Shown here: piece after piece, positions 50,619 through 63,125 of the stretch
Position numbering within the stretch: the stretch's first letter is position 1
Layout: every line of letters starts with the position of its first letter
DNA from: Rotaria macrura
Lineage: Eukaryota > Rotifera > Eurotatoria > Philodinida > Philodinidae
Direction of reading: 5' to 3'
Length of the DNA stretch: 64,000 bases
NCBI GenBank assembly: GCA_900239685.1
Contig: OENT01000312.1
Location: 62,001 to 126,000 of the forward strand
Notes under the pieces: generated by a model
Databases searched by the model: none
The model's input: only the letters and a program-made list of their open reading frames with translations
Told to the model about the DNA's origin: nothing
Position numbers and translations under genes: made by a program

Positions 50619-50881
50619 CACATATCTATAGCTTCATATGCTAATAGAAAACAAAGAAAATGTAATATGACGAATTTTTTCGCATCGTCTTTCTGCGATA
50701 GGTGCCCTATTTATCATTTTCATTGCTGCTATTCACTCGTTAGTTTCCATTTTTCGTTGTTCATTTTTCTTAATTTAACATTGGAAGAAGCGGCAAATAG
50801 TGTTGTGATATATGATGATAGTAGAATGCTGGTTGCTATGTCTGTAATGGATTCATACACTGGTTTCTATGGTCTGTAAGT

Positions 50882-50947
50882 GGGGGGGGGGGNGGGGGGG
50901 GGTGGCTTGTTCGAATGATGGAATCAACCACACACACACCCACACCG
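50882..50947. repeat. Poly-G run with N, followed by CACA/CCCACAC motif
   Basis: A G homopolymer of about 21 bases interrupted by N (50893) is followed by a CACACACACACCCACACC stretch at 50928-50946. The homopolymer may be an assembly or sequencing problem. The C-rich part resembles the complement of TGTGGG repeats. Confidence 0.6.
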
Positions 50948-51517
50948 AATCCCCACTGGCAATCTCATATGAAGCCCTTCTAATTGAGGTTTAATATCGG
51001 ATGATAACCCGTTCAGTGTAAAATATAAAAAACCTTTAAATCATCTAGGGAACTATAAATTGTTGCGTGCCAAGGCTACGGAATACGAAACGAGTTTTAT
51101 CGAAGAATGATGAAATCGAGAAACGTTTTGAAGATAAACCCCGAAACGATTTTTGTTTCACTGCACTTGTAATCGTTGGGCATATGAATGAGGAACTTAT
51201 TAGGTTCAGTCATAAACCGATGTATTTTAGATTGTGTAATAATCGTTTTAAGTCTTACAACCAGATTATTTCAATAAAGGATATCCTTTCTTTCTAAGCC
51301 ATAGAATATTTAAAAAAATCTGAATATGATTTCGTTTATTGAAGAAATTCTTTCATAGTACAAAGTTTTATTTTCGATTACTATCATACTCAATGTTATA
51401 ACATCAAATAAAGTCAAAATACTAGTTTAATGAGAATATGAAATATTCACTCTACAAGTATACCGATTTAATTTTTATTCGTTGTGGTTTATCCAAAGTC
51501 TACACTTTTTTTTACAG

Positions 51518-51692
51518 ATATTCGCAAGGAAACAAAAGTACCATAGATCGACTATTTATTCCGATTTCTGATTTAGTCAAAAATCAAAATTTTCAAATAC
51601 GTATTTTCCTTCCTTATAATTCTAACGTACCATTTCATACTGAAAATGAAGACACAACAGAAAGTTTGTTTCACAGTTTCATCACCTTTTGA
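51518..51692 (+). CDS. Possible orphan terminal exon
   Basis: After a T-rich tract and CAG acceptor, a frame of 57 residues (SQGNKSTIDRLFIPISDLVK, then a Phe/Pro/Asn-rich part) runs to a TGA. It looks like the last exon of a gene, but no upstream exon joins with confidence and I do not recognise it. It may be a chance frame or a gene relic. Confidence 0.2.
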
Positions 51693-53558
51693 AAAATCTA
51701 ATAGAGGACGACTTAAGAAATCTTCTATCGAAAATATAGCAGATTTCTATTAAATTTTGTTAAAACAACGGCAGTAAAGATTTAGATACAAGGTAATTTA
51801 GATTTATATGAATGTAAGCATTTTCATGTTGATTTTTGCAAATATTGAAAAGAAATATTGTTAATTCGGTTCATAATCGGCATTCATAATAAACATAGAT
51901 ATTTTAAGTATCAACGTTAGTCCACAGTTAGCATTGCAATTTATCGTGTAAATGTGACCTCAATAGGAAATATACAAGTATGTTAGCTGCTGTGAATCTT
52001 TGAACAATCTCTGACATCTTGAATAATATTGAAATTGGTTGGATTCAACAAAAAGTGTTTTTGTTTTACTTTTCCTCATTACTCAACATCCATTCTTACT
52101 TTTTATGTTTCACTGTTGCTATGTGTAGTCCTTCTTCAAAGAATTTGCATTTGAAAAGAACATTAAAACCAACGAAAAGAAATACGCAGGGCAGGAAGAA
52201 ACTAAACAAACAGTGTTGCTACACTGTGAAGGTAAAGAAAAAATCCTTCAAAACAAGTAAACAAGTGGTGAAGCTCGAAAAACATTTCAAAATCAATTAC
52301 AAAATATTATTGAAAATACTCTGATGTATCGTGGGTAAAGTATTTAAAAGCTTCCAAATAATATAGAAACTAGTTAGAAAGTTATGTAGTTATTGTCAAG
52401 ATACTGTGAGTATTGAAAATAATTGGAACTGATATGGCACCCTCTCAAGAAAAACACCCCAGGAGGATGATTCCGACACTTGGATCCGATCGGATGCCTC
52501 TCTGATCTGATCATGTTTCCATCGGACTTTCTCTAATCCGACGAAATCCCATCGAATTCCTGGTTGCGATCCGACATTCGGATCCCTAATGTTGGGTTTT
52601 ATCCATCTTAAAATGAAACTGTTTGAGTCCTCTAGCTATATCTCGTAGTCACCAAGTGACGTGGCGGAGTTTTTTAAGATTTTGCCACGGTATCATTCAA
52701 ATGTGAAACCAAATACCAATCCATATGCAGAAATCCAAAGAAATTCGGAAGACGAAATAATCTGTCGTGATTATATATGAAAGCAATACATGACATCCAA
52801 CTTTTTAGAAGACAGAGTAAAAGAATTCCGATTTCACAATTGCTACAATCAGAAATGTAGGGAGATAGTTGACTCACAAATCTTTCATATTTGAAATTTA
52901 CTTTTGAAAATAATTCTACCATACCGATAGTGCTCTTCAGTCAAGACTAAACTGATCTCGATGTGATTTAATTCTTTTCATGAACATTTCATAGTTCATT
53001 TCATGACATAGTCAATCATATTGTCTAAAGTAGATTTCTATCTAAGATACTGTCATACGCTTCTCTTAATAGCCAGATTCTTCAGCGAGTCTTTAGAGAA
53101 CTACCAACTATTCCCATAAAATGCATGAAAATCTGCAGTCCTAGATATCTTGAAAAGACATATTGGGATTATTCTACAGAGAACTATTCGATTTCAGAGA
53201 TTCTTTCAAACCTCCTCCAACTACCTTATAGTACAGTGACGGAACCATTCTTCCGCAACACAAAGAGGTTTAAAAGAGAACAAAAGGATATGAGAGTATG
53301 AATAAAAAAATTGTTGCTCTCAAAAATGTTCATAGATAACATTGCGGTTAAAGTATGAAAACTGTTGAGTTAGAACGTCTGTCAATACTATCCCTAATAA
53401 TGTTCATGGCATCGCAATTTTTTTTTCGGGAGGCGATTTTATGCGACGCTACTCCCGGATGTTGAAATACCAAGGAAAAGCAACCATTCCCCAAGAAGCT
53501 TTCGATAATTCGAATTGAGAGACAATATTCGATGGAAGAGGATAACGTGTACGGATGC
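51693..53558. other. Gene-free stretch
   Basis: A Lys-rich 101-codon frame at 52019-52324 has no family features and reads as chance. Near 52478-52590 there is a cluster of GGATCCGA/TCGGAT-type palindromic words, possibly an old element. I see nothing else. Confidence 0.45.
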
Positions 53559-53880
53559 ACTCTCTAAGAAAAAACTATTTCCCAGACAAACAACGAAAAA
53601 ACATTTTCGAGGGTTCGGAAACCCTTTTCTTACCCTCTGGAACTCTTTCAAGGGTTGCCGAAAAGTGAGACACCCATTTTTTACCACCAGAAACTCTTAA
53701 AATGCTTCCGATAGCAACAAACTCGTAAACCGAAAAGGGTTTCCGAGCCCCGGACGTCCTCCCAAGCGTTTCCGACCTTTCGGAGACCCCTGAAAGAGTA
53801 CCAGAGGGTAAGAAAAAGGTTACCGAACACTTGAAAACGTTTTTTCGTAGGTTTTCTGGGAAATGTTTTTTTAGAGAGTA
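53559..53880. repeat. Foldback/MITE-like element with ACTCTCTAA...AGAGAGT termini
   Basis: The left arm (about 53559-53664) and right arm (about 53777-53880) are ~85% reverse complements, for example ATTTCCCAG against CTGGGAAAT and ACCCTCTGGAACTCTTTC against GAAAGAGTACCAGAGGGT. The terminal words ACTCTCTAAGAAAAA and TTTTTTTAGAGAGT form a terminal inverted repeat. The ~110-bp centre is unique. No open frame of note, so it is non-autonomous. Possible short target duplications were not resolved. Confidence 0.75.
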
Positions 53881-54990
53881 ACTGAAGAAAAACCAATACT
53901 CACTTTCATACCCTTAGTCATACTCATTTGCATGTCTGATGATCGAGAGAAATAACTAGAATATTTAGGTGAAAAGATAAGGTAGTATAGCAATCGTTTT
54001 TAAGTATTTATGGTCGACAAAAACTATAATTTTGATTATTCTACTTCTAGATTACTTAGAACTCTGCTTATTATTACTCGTTTGACATGGCAACAAACAT
54101 TAGTAAGTAAGAAAACTAAAAAATTTACAATATCATCACCTGTGAAAGTGTGATCCATTCGCTGGTCTTTTATACGATAGAAACGGTGTAATCAGAAAGA
54201 AATGGTAGCAACTTCAGAGGCTTTCATTGTTCAACTATTGTGGCAGCACAGGAGCCTCTCAGATAGAAAAATAATTACTTTCAAATAGAACTAACTTTAC
54301 ATGCTCTTAATTCTTTAACCTATAAATTTCTAAGCGACGGGTACAGATAATTCAACTGAAATTAGTTTAATACATTCCTATCATAGTACCTTGTCATATC
54401 CATTGTGTTCAAGACGGTATTTACTTCATGAAGCAATACTCTTCTGGATCTCTAGCCAATGCACCATTCATTGATTCTCATGTGGTTAATCTAGAAATAA
54501 CCATAGTACGATAGACGATGAAGATGTCCAGTGTTGTCACATTCAAGAAAATCATATTTTTTTGTTCCTGTTGGGTTTTCAGAGAACTTAAGGTTCATAC
54601 CAACTATCTAATGATCTCATACTATCTGTGTGTTATTCTTCATGATATCATCTTTATATAAAATTGCATATAGGGAGCTGGCTATTCCCTTTTATAAGAA
54701 AGTCTTGATGATTCAAGAGAAGATGTTGATACCAATAGTAACAGATGGTTGCAGATTGGGGTATTCTCCTCCTGCATACCCCCATGATATTCATTTTGGT
54801 ATCAGCAAGAGTTCTGCTTACTGTCATTGAAATGCTGCGGCCTTGAGAGCATATGCCACAACAATGAAAACGATTGAAAATGGTACTGGAGAACTTACTG
54901 ACACTAAGCAAGACAGGTCCTGCAGAAAAAAAAACGACAAGAACCTGATTTTAATATAATTTAAACCGAAATAATTTCCTCGGTTTCGTT
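53881..54990. other. Gene-free stretch
   Basis: I see no supported exon or repeat; frames near 54630-54911 on both strands lack features. Confidence 0.45.
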
Positions 54991-55420
54991 GATTTCCATA
55001 AGCTGCATCACTCTTAGAACACTCTTCCGCAAGCTATGTCTCGAATTCCTTGGAATCCCAGAATTTCTTTGAATCGCTTGGAACGCTCAATTTCTCTGAT
55101 TTCCATAAGCTGCATGAATAGTTTATTCCTTGTCGTAGGCTTTGTCTAGAATTCCTAGAGTTTCACTGAGCTGCTCAAATTTCTCGAGTGTGGGTGTATG
55201 TGTAAATAAAGAACTACATCCAGAACCACACCCATCTCTTTCTGTTATGAAGCTTCTTTTTCGCTGTCAAATCTATTTCTATATAATGACTATTCTTTGC
55301 GAAATCCACTTAGAAGGCACAGAAAAGACTACGGTCTATAGAGACCGATGAAGCTTATCATGCATGCACAGAAGTTGCATGAGCAATGAGGCGATCTTTC
55401 GTTGTGTATGCCTCGAATTT
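54991..55420. repeat. Diverged repeat, three units
   Basis: GATTTCCATAAGCTGCAT occurs at 54991 and again at 55098, each followed by a related stretch (GCAAGCTATGTCTCGAATTC, then GTAGGCTTTGTCTAGAATTC). A third, weaker copy begins near 55370 (AAGTTGCATGAGCAATGAGG, then TGTATGCCTCGAATTT). The first two units are 107 bp apart; the third is displaced by the telomere-like element and unique sequence. Confidence 0.5.
55188..55235. repeat. Inverted short repeat with TGTGGG units
   Basis: GTGTGGGTGTATGTGT (55188-55203) is followed about 20 nt later by ACATCCAGAACCACACCCA, its approximate reverse complement. Same architecture as at 29343 and 34556. Confidence 0.6.
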
Positions 55421-56075
55421 AGTCGAATCGAATTGAATCAAGATTTTTGAATTTGATTTGGCCTTTGATCACTACCAGACAGAAAGCAGACTGAAGTAGA
55501 ATCTAGGCGCCATCAATTATAAATTTTAAACATCAAAATGTATTCCTATCTATCTCAGGTTTGATCTGATTCTTCATCGATCTTACCTAGTAATGGCCTT
55601 TTCCTAACTAGAGATTAGTGGAAATTTTAAATTTTCATGCTTCTAAAATGAAATATGTGAGATTAGAAATCACGTGTGCACACTATTGAGTCTCATGTGA
55701 TCATATTAGTTACAGAATGGAATATAATCAATATTTGGATAGTCTAATTATTATCAACTTATTTTCCGATACAGATGTGCCAGTGAAATGCTCGGCGTAT
55801 ATAAAATTTTAATTATTGCTTTATATATAAATGCATTTTCTTATCTCAAAAGAATTGGATTCGATAAATTAAATTACATGATTAAAAATATATCTAACTA
55901 TTCCGATTAATGTTTTTGAAAAAACATTCATTAAAGTTTTGTTTTTATTGTATCTTGTTTCGATCGTAGACAATCGATAAGTTTTAGGAATGATATACCT
56001 ACTCTATTCTATTTAAAATTGGATTTAGTGTCTTCGTGAGAGAGAAAAATTTCAAAATTGTTGATCACTGGAGTC

Positions 56076-56119
56076 AAATATATTGCACTATTTTTAATAG
56101 AAAATAGTGCAATATATTT
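56076..56119. repeat. Perfect 19-bp inverted repeat with 6-nt loop
   Basis: AAATATATTGCACTATTTT (56076-56094) is exactly mirrored by AAAATAGTGCAATATATTT (56101-56119) around TAATAG. It is perfect over all 19 pairs. It could be an RNA hairpin, a protein-binding palindrome or a chance AT-rich foldback; the GC-containing core TTGCACTA makes chance less likely. Confidence 0.8.
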
Positions 56120-56559
56120 TATGGTAGATGATTTATCTTTGGCATCTCTTTGCGTTCGACTGCGGTTGACACTAACAGCTCGTCTAGAGGCAAGGCAAAT
56201 ATCCTAGAAGACACGTTTTCAAATAGAACCGCATTCCTTGAAAATAGAAAAAATCGTAGCCTTTTTATCATTCCTAGACTCTGAAAATGAGTAATTTGAG
56301 AGAAAATTCCTTTAAAGGTCTTCAAAGGCCCCTTTTTTTAGTAAATCTTGATGTAATCAACAGTGTTAAAATTCCAATGGATTCGACACAAAATTTCAGG
56401 TTTTTCAATAAGAACGTCCAATCTTGCAGTGAATCTGTATGTATATTCCTACTTTCTTTGAAAAAAATTGAAAATTGACTGTAAAATAATAGTAGATTTG
56501 GTTAGTAAGTATCTTGAAATATGCAAAACTGATTGGGAAATGGCCAGCTATAGTTTCGC

Positions 56560-56770
56560 TAACAGATTGGAAACGAGCGGATCTTTGCCGGTTCCTGTTG
56601 CTACAGGGAAACCGTCTTTACCATGACCGGAACCAGTGAGGGAAAATGGGACCGTATCTGTGGATATCTTTTGGTGCCTTGAATTAGTGGCCAATAGGCC
56701 GCAACCGGAACCTTGAACAGTTTGCGGACAATCCGTACCGGAAATCATGGGAAAACCACTGGATTCGGCA
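56560..56770. repeat. Cluster of GGTTCC/GGAACC-type words
   Basis: CCGGTTCC, ACCGGAACC (twice) and TACCGGAA recur within 200 bp, in both orientations. The stretch is more GC-rich than its surroundings. It may be an eroded foldback element. Confidence 0.4.
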
Positions 56771-59700
56771 GGTTCATGCGAGTACGTCATCTACATAAGA
56801 ATCGTTATAAACAGTTTAATTAACTGAAATTTAGTAAATTAATTGACCATCACAGACCGTTACAGATAGGGTATCCGGAGTGTCATAGACCGTGACAGAC
56901 ATTATTATTATTTAAATAGTTCATAAAATAATTCCACTCCAACCAATGAATTACCTTCCTAGACATGTTCACGTAGACTGCTTCAATGAGACGTACCAGA
57001 CCATCTATAGCGAATAGCTCATTTTAGCTTAGATGAAATGTTCGATTTTTAAAGTTCTATCGACTGCAATAAACAGTGAATGCAAAATCTACCGTAGTAT
57101 GCACGAAACGACGCAGCTTTCTATTCATTAGGGACAAGATCTAGATCTTGTTTGACATTTTAATCCTGTACGAATTGGGTTAAAAGCTTTTGATTTTTCT
57201 TATATCGATGAAATACGGAAAAATAGAAAGCTGCAAAGAAATATTTCTAAACTTCAAACGTATTGTGATCGCTGTCTCATATAATTATATTGTGCTGTAC
57301 AACAGAAACGAAATCAATTTTCTATTTACATCGAAACGAGAGTTCATTAACTGACTGTGTACACATAAAATTAGAAAAGTGTTGGAGAACTCGGAAGCCG
57401 CCCCCTCCCCCCTTGTCACCCCTACTGGTTACCACCAAGGAACGAGAGAACGAAACCTAAAATAGGTCGTTTCGTGGGAGAATTGAAAAATCTGCCCCGA
57501 ATGAAATATCACTGTAAAGTTTTTTTAATAATAATTGTTTACATAAGATTAGAAACTTAAAATATGATTTCGAAATCGGTCCTCTAGACGTTTAAGATAT
57601 AGGAACCGTTTTTTAAAGGAAAGCAAGGAAATTAAGTAAAACTCCGCAACAAAAATAAACCCGTAGCAGATAATACGTTAAGAACTGTCCTGATCGAGAA
57701 ATAAAGTAAAACTTGATCAATAAAGTGTTCGATTATGTGTACAAGACATTGCAATTATTCTATAGAAGACTAACAGAATTTCATAGGAATCCACGAAAAG
57801 GAAACAAGTTTAGATCTTATGTGAAATCCGAATGAGAAATAGAAATTCGATATTTTCGAGTATTTCCTATGTTGCAAAAGAAAAGTGCTTTTTTATTTAA
57901 ATTGTAAGTCTTTGATTGAAAGTTGAAATATCTCTCTCAATTAATGTATGCTTTTTTCTGCATTGGTCAATAGTTTTAAGTACTTGTAGTTTATGAGAAA
58001 AGAATTGAAAAATTTTACGAATTCGAATTTTTGATAATCCGATTAAACCATCGGAAGGGAGAGACCAACATACCCCTCCGTAGTGGGATTACCTGTCGTC
58101 AACATCTGTCAAGAATTGCATTATTTCCCCTGCAAAAAGCTGTTTTTCTGTTGTTGTTGTTGTTGATGATGATGAAAGTTGGAATAGCATTTCTGTTTTG
58201 ATTTTTTTCGGTGAAATCGGATAACTTCCCTGCATTGTTACGAGTTAATCGAATCGTGGAAAAGAAACAGACTTGGTAAGTTTGAGAAGGAATGGTACCA
58301 ACGGTAAAGACTACCATTACAGAACGATGCGATAGCAGAGGACGAATATCTCTGAAAGAAGCAAATGAATATCGAGATTAGAAAGCATGATTCAGTATGC
58401 ATTGGTTTGAATAGAAGGCGTTGCGTTAAGTTTGCAGTGTTCGTTAACGTATCAATGTGTAGCGCACTGAAAGCGTAATAGAAGAATATCACAAGGAGGA
58501 AACGCAGACTTCTGTACTTGAGAAGAACACAGCTACAGAGAAGTACTAATCTAGGTCAATCGTTCTAGTCACCGGATACCGCAGGAACCAGCCTGTACTT
58601 TTAGATATGGGAAAAAGTGCAAAGAGTGCCATGAAATATATAGTTTAGTACCATAACTTGCTTTGAAGATCTTTAAACTAAATTTGTCAGAAAAATAACA
58701 ATTCAAGCAATAAGCGATGAGATATTTTTATCATCTTTACGATTTTATTAGAAAACTCGAGAGTCGATCATTAAAAAACTCAATAGATTAAACTCTTAAC
58801 AACAAACAGATTGATTGTTTATGTAAACAGTGTGAGGTGAAATTAAATAGTTTTCAAAATACTTGAAAAGTTAAAACTGGAAAAAGTGGATTGAAGAACT
58901 GCTACCATATACTAAGTTATGTTCAACTATAATTAAAATTTAGGTAAATTCACAAAGCTTCAGACAGGACACCTATTGGGAAGATGTAGGCTTTGCCAGT
59001 TTTGCCACTAGCAATTAAGTCTGTAAAGATGTGCTCTATAAAAAAAAAGATAATGATGAGTCGATTTTTTTCAAGTAGTATTTTTCTCCACGTTTATTTG
59101 CGTTTGAATTTAAACTCGTCTGAAATACCTTTATATGCGGGTAGCTCAATCCCAGATAAGCATTATCAACAGAATTGATAAATACTGCTCTTGATAAGTG
59201 TATTATAAGAGATACAAATAAATCTAATATAACGATGTACAATTTAGATTTCTAACACTGATATTAGAATAAAATTTCACAATTCAAAGACTCAACAAAA
59301 CCACAACTACGAACCAAGAAGTAGTTATCTTCTTGTAGTAAGCGCATAAAAATGAGATCCAAAAACAATCGCGAAGAATTATTTAATAAGTAACGCTCAC
59401 CGATGCAGTCGCTTAACCCACTACGAATTTTCATTTTTTTCTGCATGACATACTGTATTACAATTTTCAAGAAACCCAGTATCCAACGCTTGAGAAAGGG
59501 TAGATGCATGTGTCCTTCGATGTTAACATTTTTATCAACTTTATTATGTATCATGGGTACGTGTATTTATAATTACTTTTTGTTACAATTATATCAATCG
59601 AAGTCACATCCACCCAAGAATAGCGAATGGAAATCTGAATGAACAATACTATGACAGCAGTATCTAGGTGTTTCCAAAAACGAGACCATATTTAATTTAC

Positions 59701-60660
59701 AAAGAGTATCAATAAAGAAAGTACATCAACCGAAAATGTTATTTGCTAGTGTCGCTAAAAGCAGTAGAGTTCAACAGGTTTCTACAATAAAGACAAATCA
59801 TATTTGATCAGACCAACAAACACTCTGAATATGTTACTTCAGTAACGTTCTTACTCAAAGTGATCATTGAATGAGACAGATGCTTTCAATATGCTCGTAT
59901 AATTTTAGACACGTAGGAACCAAAAGGACTCGTATTATTTCATTCAAATCTTCATCGGATTAATTAAATCTAAATTTTTTCTATGATACGCCTCCTGTCA
60001 ACCAAACTCCACTCAGATACTGTGCACATTTAACACCATTGTGGTCACAGTTCATTAGAAAATAACTCTTTGTTTATTTACTAATTCTGGTCTCTATTTA
60101 AAGCAGTTTAGATCAAGACGGCAGAAATTTTTCCTATGGATTATAAGAGCCTCAAGTAATTCTTTAGTGAGTTTTGTAGTGCAGCAACAAGTCACTACTA
60201 TATTTAATCATCCTTTGTGATTCACATCGTGCATGACTTCAGAACTCAATGAGTTAGAAAAATCATTAGATTTATTACATGAGAACTCTTCATCGGAAAC
60301 CACGAACCGAGACTCTGTTGTGGAACTATTCCTCATGTCTTCAATTTCATCCTCTGACTAGTCAATGAAAGTTTCCTTGAAATTCCATATTCCCAGACCC
60401 TAAGTAAATAAGTCTGAAATATATATTTATCATCTGCACGGATCATATGTGAAGTGAATTATTTAAGGTGCACTTGAAATAGCAGCGACTATTCGTTCTT
60501 CAGCACTCCACATGGGCGCCACTCATAACTAGTCGTTACATTATCTGAAGTGCAAGCACAATAGCTAATAACTCTGTGTCATTTTCATCTAAGTATTTAT
60601 ATCACCTTCCTCTCACCATAATTACAAGAGACTACATGAGATCAGGAAACAAGAAGGAAA
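56771..60660. other. Gene-free stretch
   Basis: I see no supported gene. Minor features: two related words near 56850 and 56882 (AGACCGTTACAGA and AGACCGTGACAGA), a C-rich run near 57403-57420 and a GTT/GAT microsatellite near 58142-58172. Open frames between 58.0 and 59.7 kb have no family features. Confidence 0.45.
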
Positions 60661-61560
60661 AGGCGCATTGTCAGGATTCCGAATCCCATTAAAACCTCGA
60701 AAATCCCAAGAATGCAATGAGAATCCAGAAAATATTGTGTATATTATGGGGTGATAGAAGCATTAATCGAAGAAATTTACGAAATAGACTATGCGGATAA
60801 GCTAGTTGCTATAAAACGAGGACTTCCTGCCGTAAACATTATAATGCAAATTCTTCAGAAATTCATGATTCTCATCACCGAAGAAAAAAGTTGTAGCATG
60901 CTGATTAATGGAAAGAATCCTGTTTATGCTCTTGATTTTATAAATTACAGGTATTATTATTTAGGAGACATAAATAAAACAAAATCATGCATATAATTAT
61001 CATGCTTAAAAGATTTAGTAAGAAACTCACTCATGTCGCAAAAATAATCGTGGTTTTGGTGATTTTTTAAAAATCTTTGTAATTATAAATCGTGATTTTT
61101 CTGCAACATCCATGTAAAGAAGGAGAGAAAATTGGCGACTTAGTGAGAGTTGAATCAGCATTTAGTTCCCACTAAATGGTCGAGGTTTTATCCTTCTATA
61201 AATTGATGCTCAGCAGAAAAAATCTCGATTTATACACGAATTTTTAAGAAGTCAAAAAAATCACAACGATTTTCGCGATATGGTCGTCTTCAGCCAGGAC
61301 AAATTATAATGCAATTCTGTGCGTAAATGTTGTGAAAAATTCGTTTCTTCACGGCGTGTGATTGATCTCTTCCAGCTAATACATATAAATAATAAAAGCA
61401 ATTGGTATTCCGAATGCAATCTAAGAAAAAATGTCAAACTGTTTCAATTACGATGCAACTCAAGGTGGAATAGGCTGATTCTCAGGATTCAGAATCCCAT
61501 GGTAATCCTGGAATCCAATTTGGATCACGAGAATCCAATGGAGATCAATGGAATGCTTAC
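60661..61560. repeat. GAATCC-rich short repeats flanking a foldback element
   Basis: TCAGGATTCCGAATCCCAT (about 60671-60689) recurs as TCAGGATTCAGAATCCCAT (about 61482-61500), each followed by further GAATCC words. Between them lies the foldback element at 61029-61285. The two copies could be the ends of one composite element or independent copies of a small repeat. Confidence 0.45.
61029..61285. repeat. Foldback element, ~78-bp arms
   Basis: The left arm (about 61029-61110: GTCGCAAAAATAATCGTGG, then ATCGTGATTTTTCTGC) is reverse-complementary, with mismatches, to the right arm (about 61206-61285: GCAGAAAAAATCTCGAT, then CACAACGATTTTCGCGAT). The ~95-nt centre is unique. Non-autonomous inverted-repeat element. 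Confidence 0.6.
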
Positions 61561-62155
61561 ATTAGATGTCTGAACAACACTGTAATCATAACTCATGCTC
61601 ATCCGTAACAAATATCACTTCATTCATTTAATATTTTGGAAGCCATTCCTTTAAGAGAATCCAGTAGAGGTATGGAAAATAAAGGTGTCAATGTGAATGT
61701 TTCCTGAGGATGGAAAGAAGACGTAGATCCTCATCTCATAAATTTCATAAACTGAAAATTCTGGACTAGAGAAGTTACTGCTTGCTACAGAAATGATGTA
61801 ACCTAAATCGTGACACCTAGTGTGATTATTTATACTGTCCAATTAGCTGGGAGATCTCAGACGGTTTGCACTATAACGCTCATCATGGTTCATAGAATGG
61901 TGAATCCGACTACAACTTTAAATTCGACATAAACTAGATAATTACAAATGAACTAAGAGACTAGTTCCGAAGACGAATTTGCCGTCTTTTAAATTTTTTC
62001 CAGTACTTAGTAACTCCTAGTTCTGCGGTCAACATTATTCTTCCTACACTGGTCATTAATGATCTAGCCATGCCTATTTCTACAAAAAATAAGACAGTTA
62101 AATAATCTATTGACTTTTTAACCAATGATCAGAACGATATACTAATTGATTAGCG

Positions 62156-63125
62156 TATACCCATGCAGTCACAAAAACGCAAAAACGGTATTTTAATGCG
62201 TTGAAAGAAAAACAGTCAGAGAAAGAACGTGTTTAAGTCGTTCAGTTCACAGCAAAAAGAAGACAACGCGTATAAACGAGTTGATCTCGTCATAACGCAT
62301 TTTCACGCATCTAATAGATGAATTTTCAGAAATCAATGCATTTTAACAGTAGAATTAACCTATGGTATAGATGCAGACGAAATGTAACTCAGCTCGTCCA
62401 GTATTACTGTCCTATTCCTTCCTTTGTCACACCACTTCACGAAAATCCTAAACGAGGAAGAGCAACGTTAGTATCGACACCGGTGAAGTTGCCATTTTGT
62501 TGCGTTGTATTTCATTTTAATTCAAAATTCTAAAAGGCGGAAGCTGATGCTTCTAAAATCTCTAAACTAAATATTTATAAATATATATGTATAAATTTTA
62601 AAAATTATTGTTAGATAATAGCTGGAACTGAACGAAAAACACTGATTATTCAATGAAACAATAAAATATATCGACTAAATATTCGTTAAGAGTTGTACTT
62701 GTACAAATTGGTTTCCCGGAATGTTCGTTTAATATCAGTAGTAAATTTTAAGATATCTATTAACGAGTAAGTCTAGTCTAATCGTAAGTTGACTGTCTTC
62801 TAATTATAAGATGCTTTGGTCGAATCTAAATTAGTACACAGAGCAACTCGTTAAAATGCATTCTCAATAATGAAGTAAATACAAACTTCATACGTCTCGA
62901 CGAATTTTTTTTCTTCCGCTAAACGCGTTTCAAAGCTCAGAAATCAGAAACGCATTTAAACAGTTTTATTTCACATTTCTGAATGCTAGAGGATGCGTCA
63001 ATTTATAACGTGTTCAAACGCGAAAATTCGGACATTTTTGACTGTGTGAAACGCGTTGAACGAGAAAAATAAAAGGCATTGTTTTAACGCGTTTTCTTCG
63101 GAATTTTGACTGTTAGGGTATTAGT
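62156..63125. mobile_element. Candidate ~970-bp non-autonomous element with AACGCGTT-rich ends
   Basis: The left end (TACCCATGCAGTCACAAAAA) resembles the reverse complement of the right end (TACCCTAACAGTCAAAATTC). Both ends carry repeated ACGC/AACGCGTT words (62178-62310 and 62920-63100), which are rare elsewhere in the window. No significant frame lies inside. Termini are approximate and no target duplication was confirmed. Confidence 0.45.

Noticed and set aside
50481..50879. 132-codon frame spanning stem-loop copy B
   Set aside because: It starts in a region of no coding character and runs through the hairpin; composition is not protein-like and no homology motif is visible.
60751..60957. 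66-codon frame ending at a GTATTA donor, possibly an exon
   Set aside because: It has no ATG start, no joining exon and no family feature; kept only as a weak possibility.
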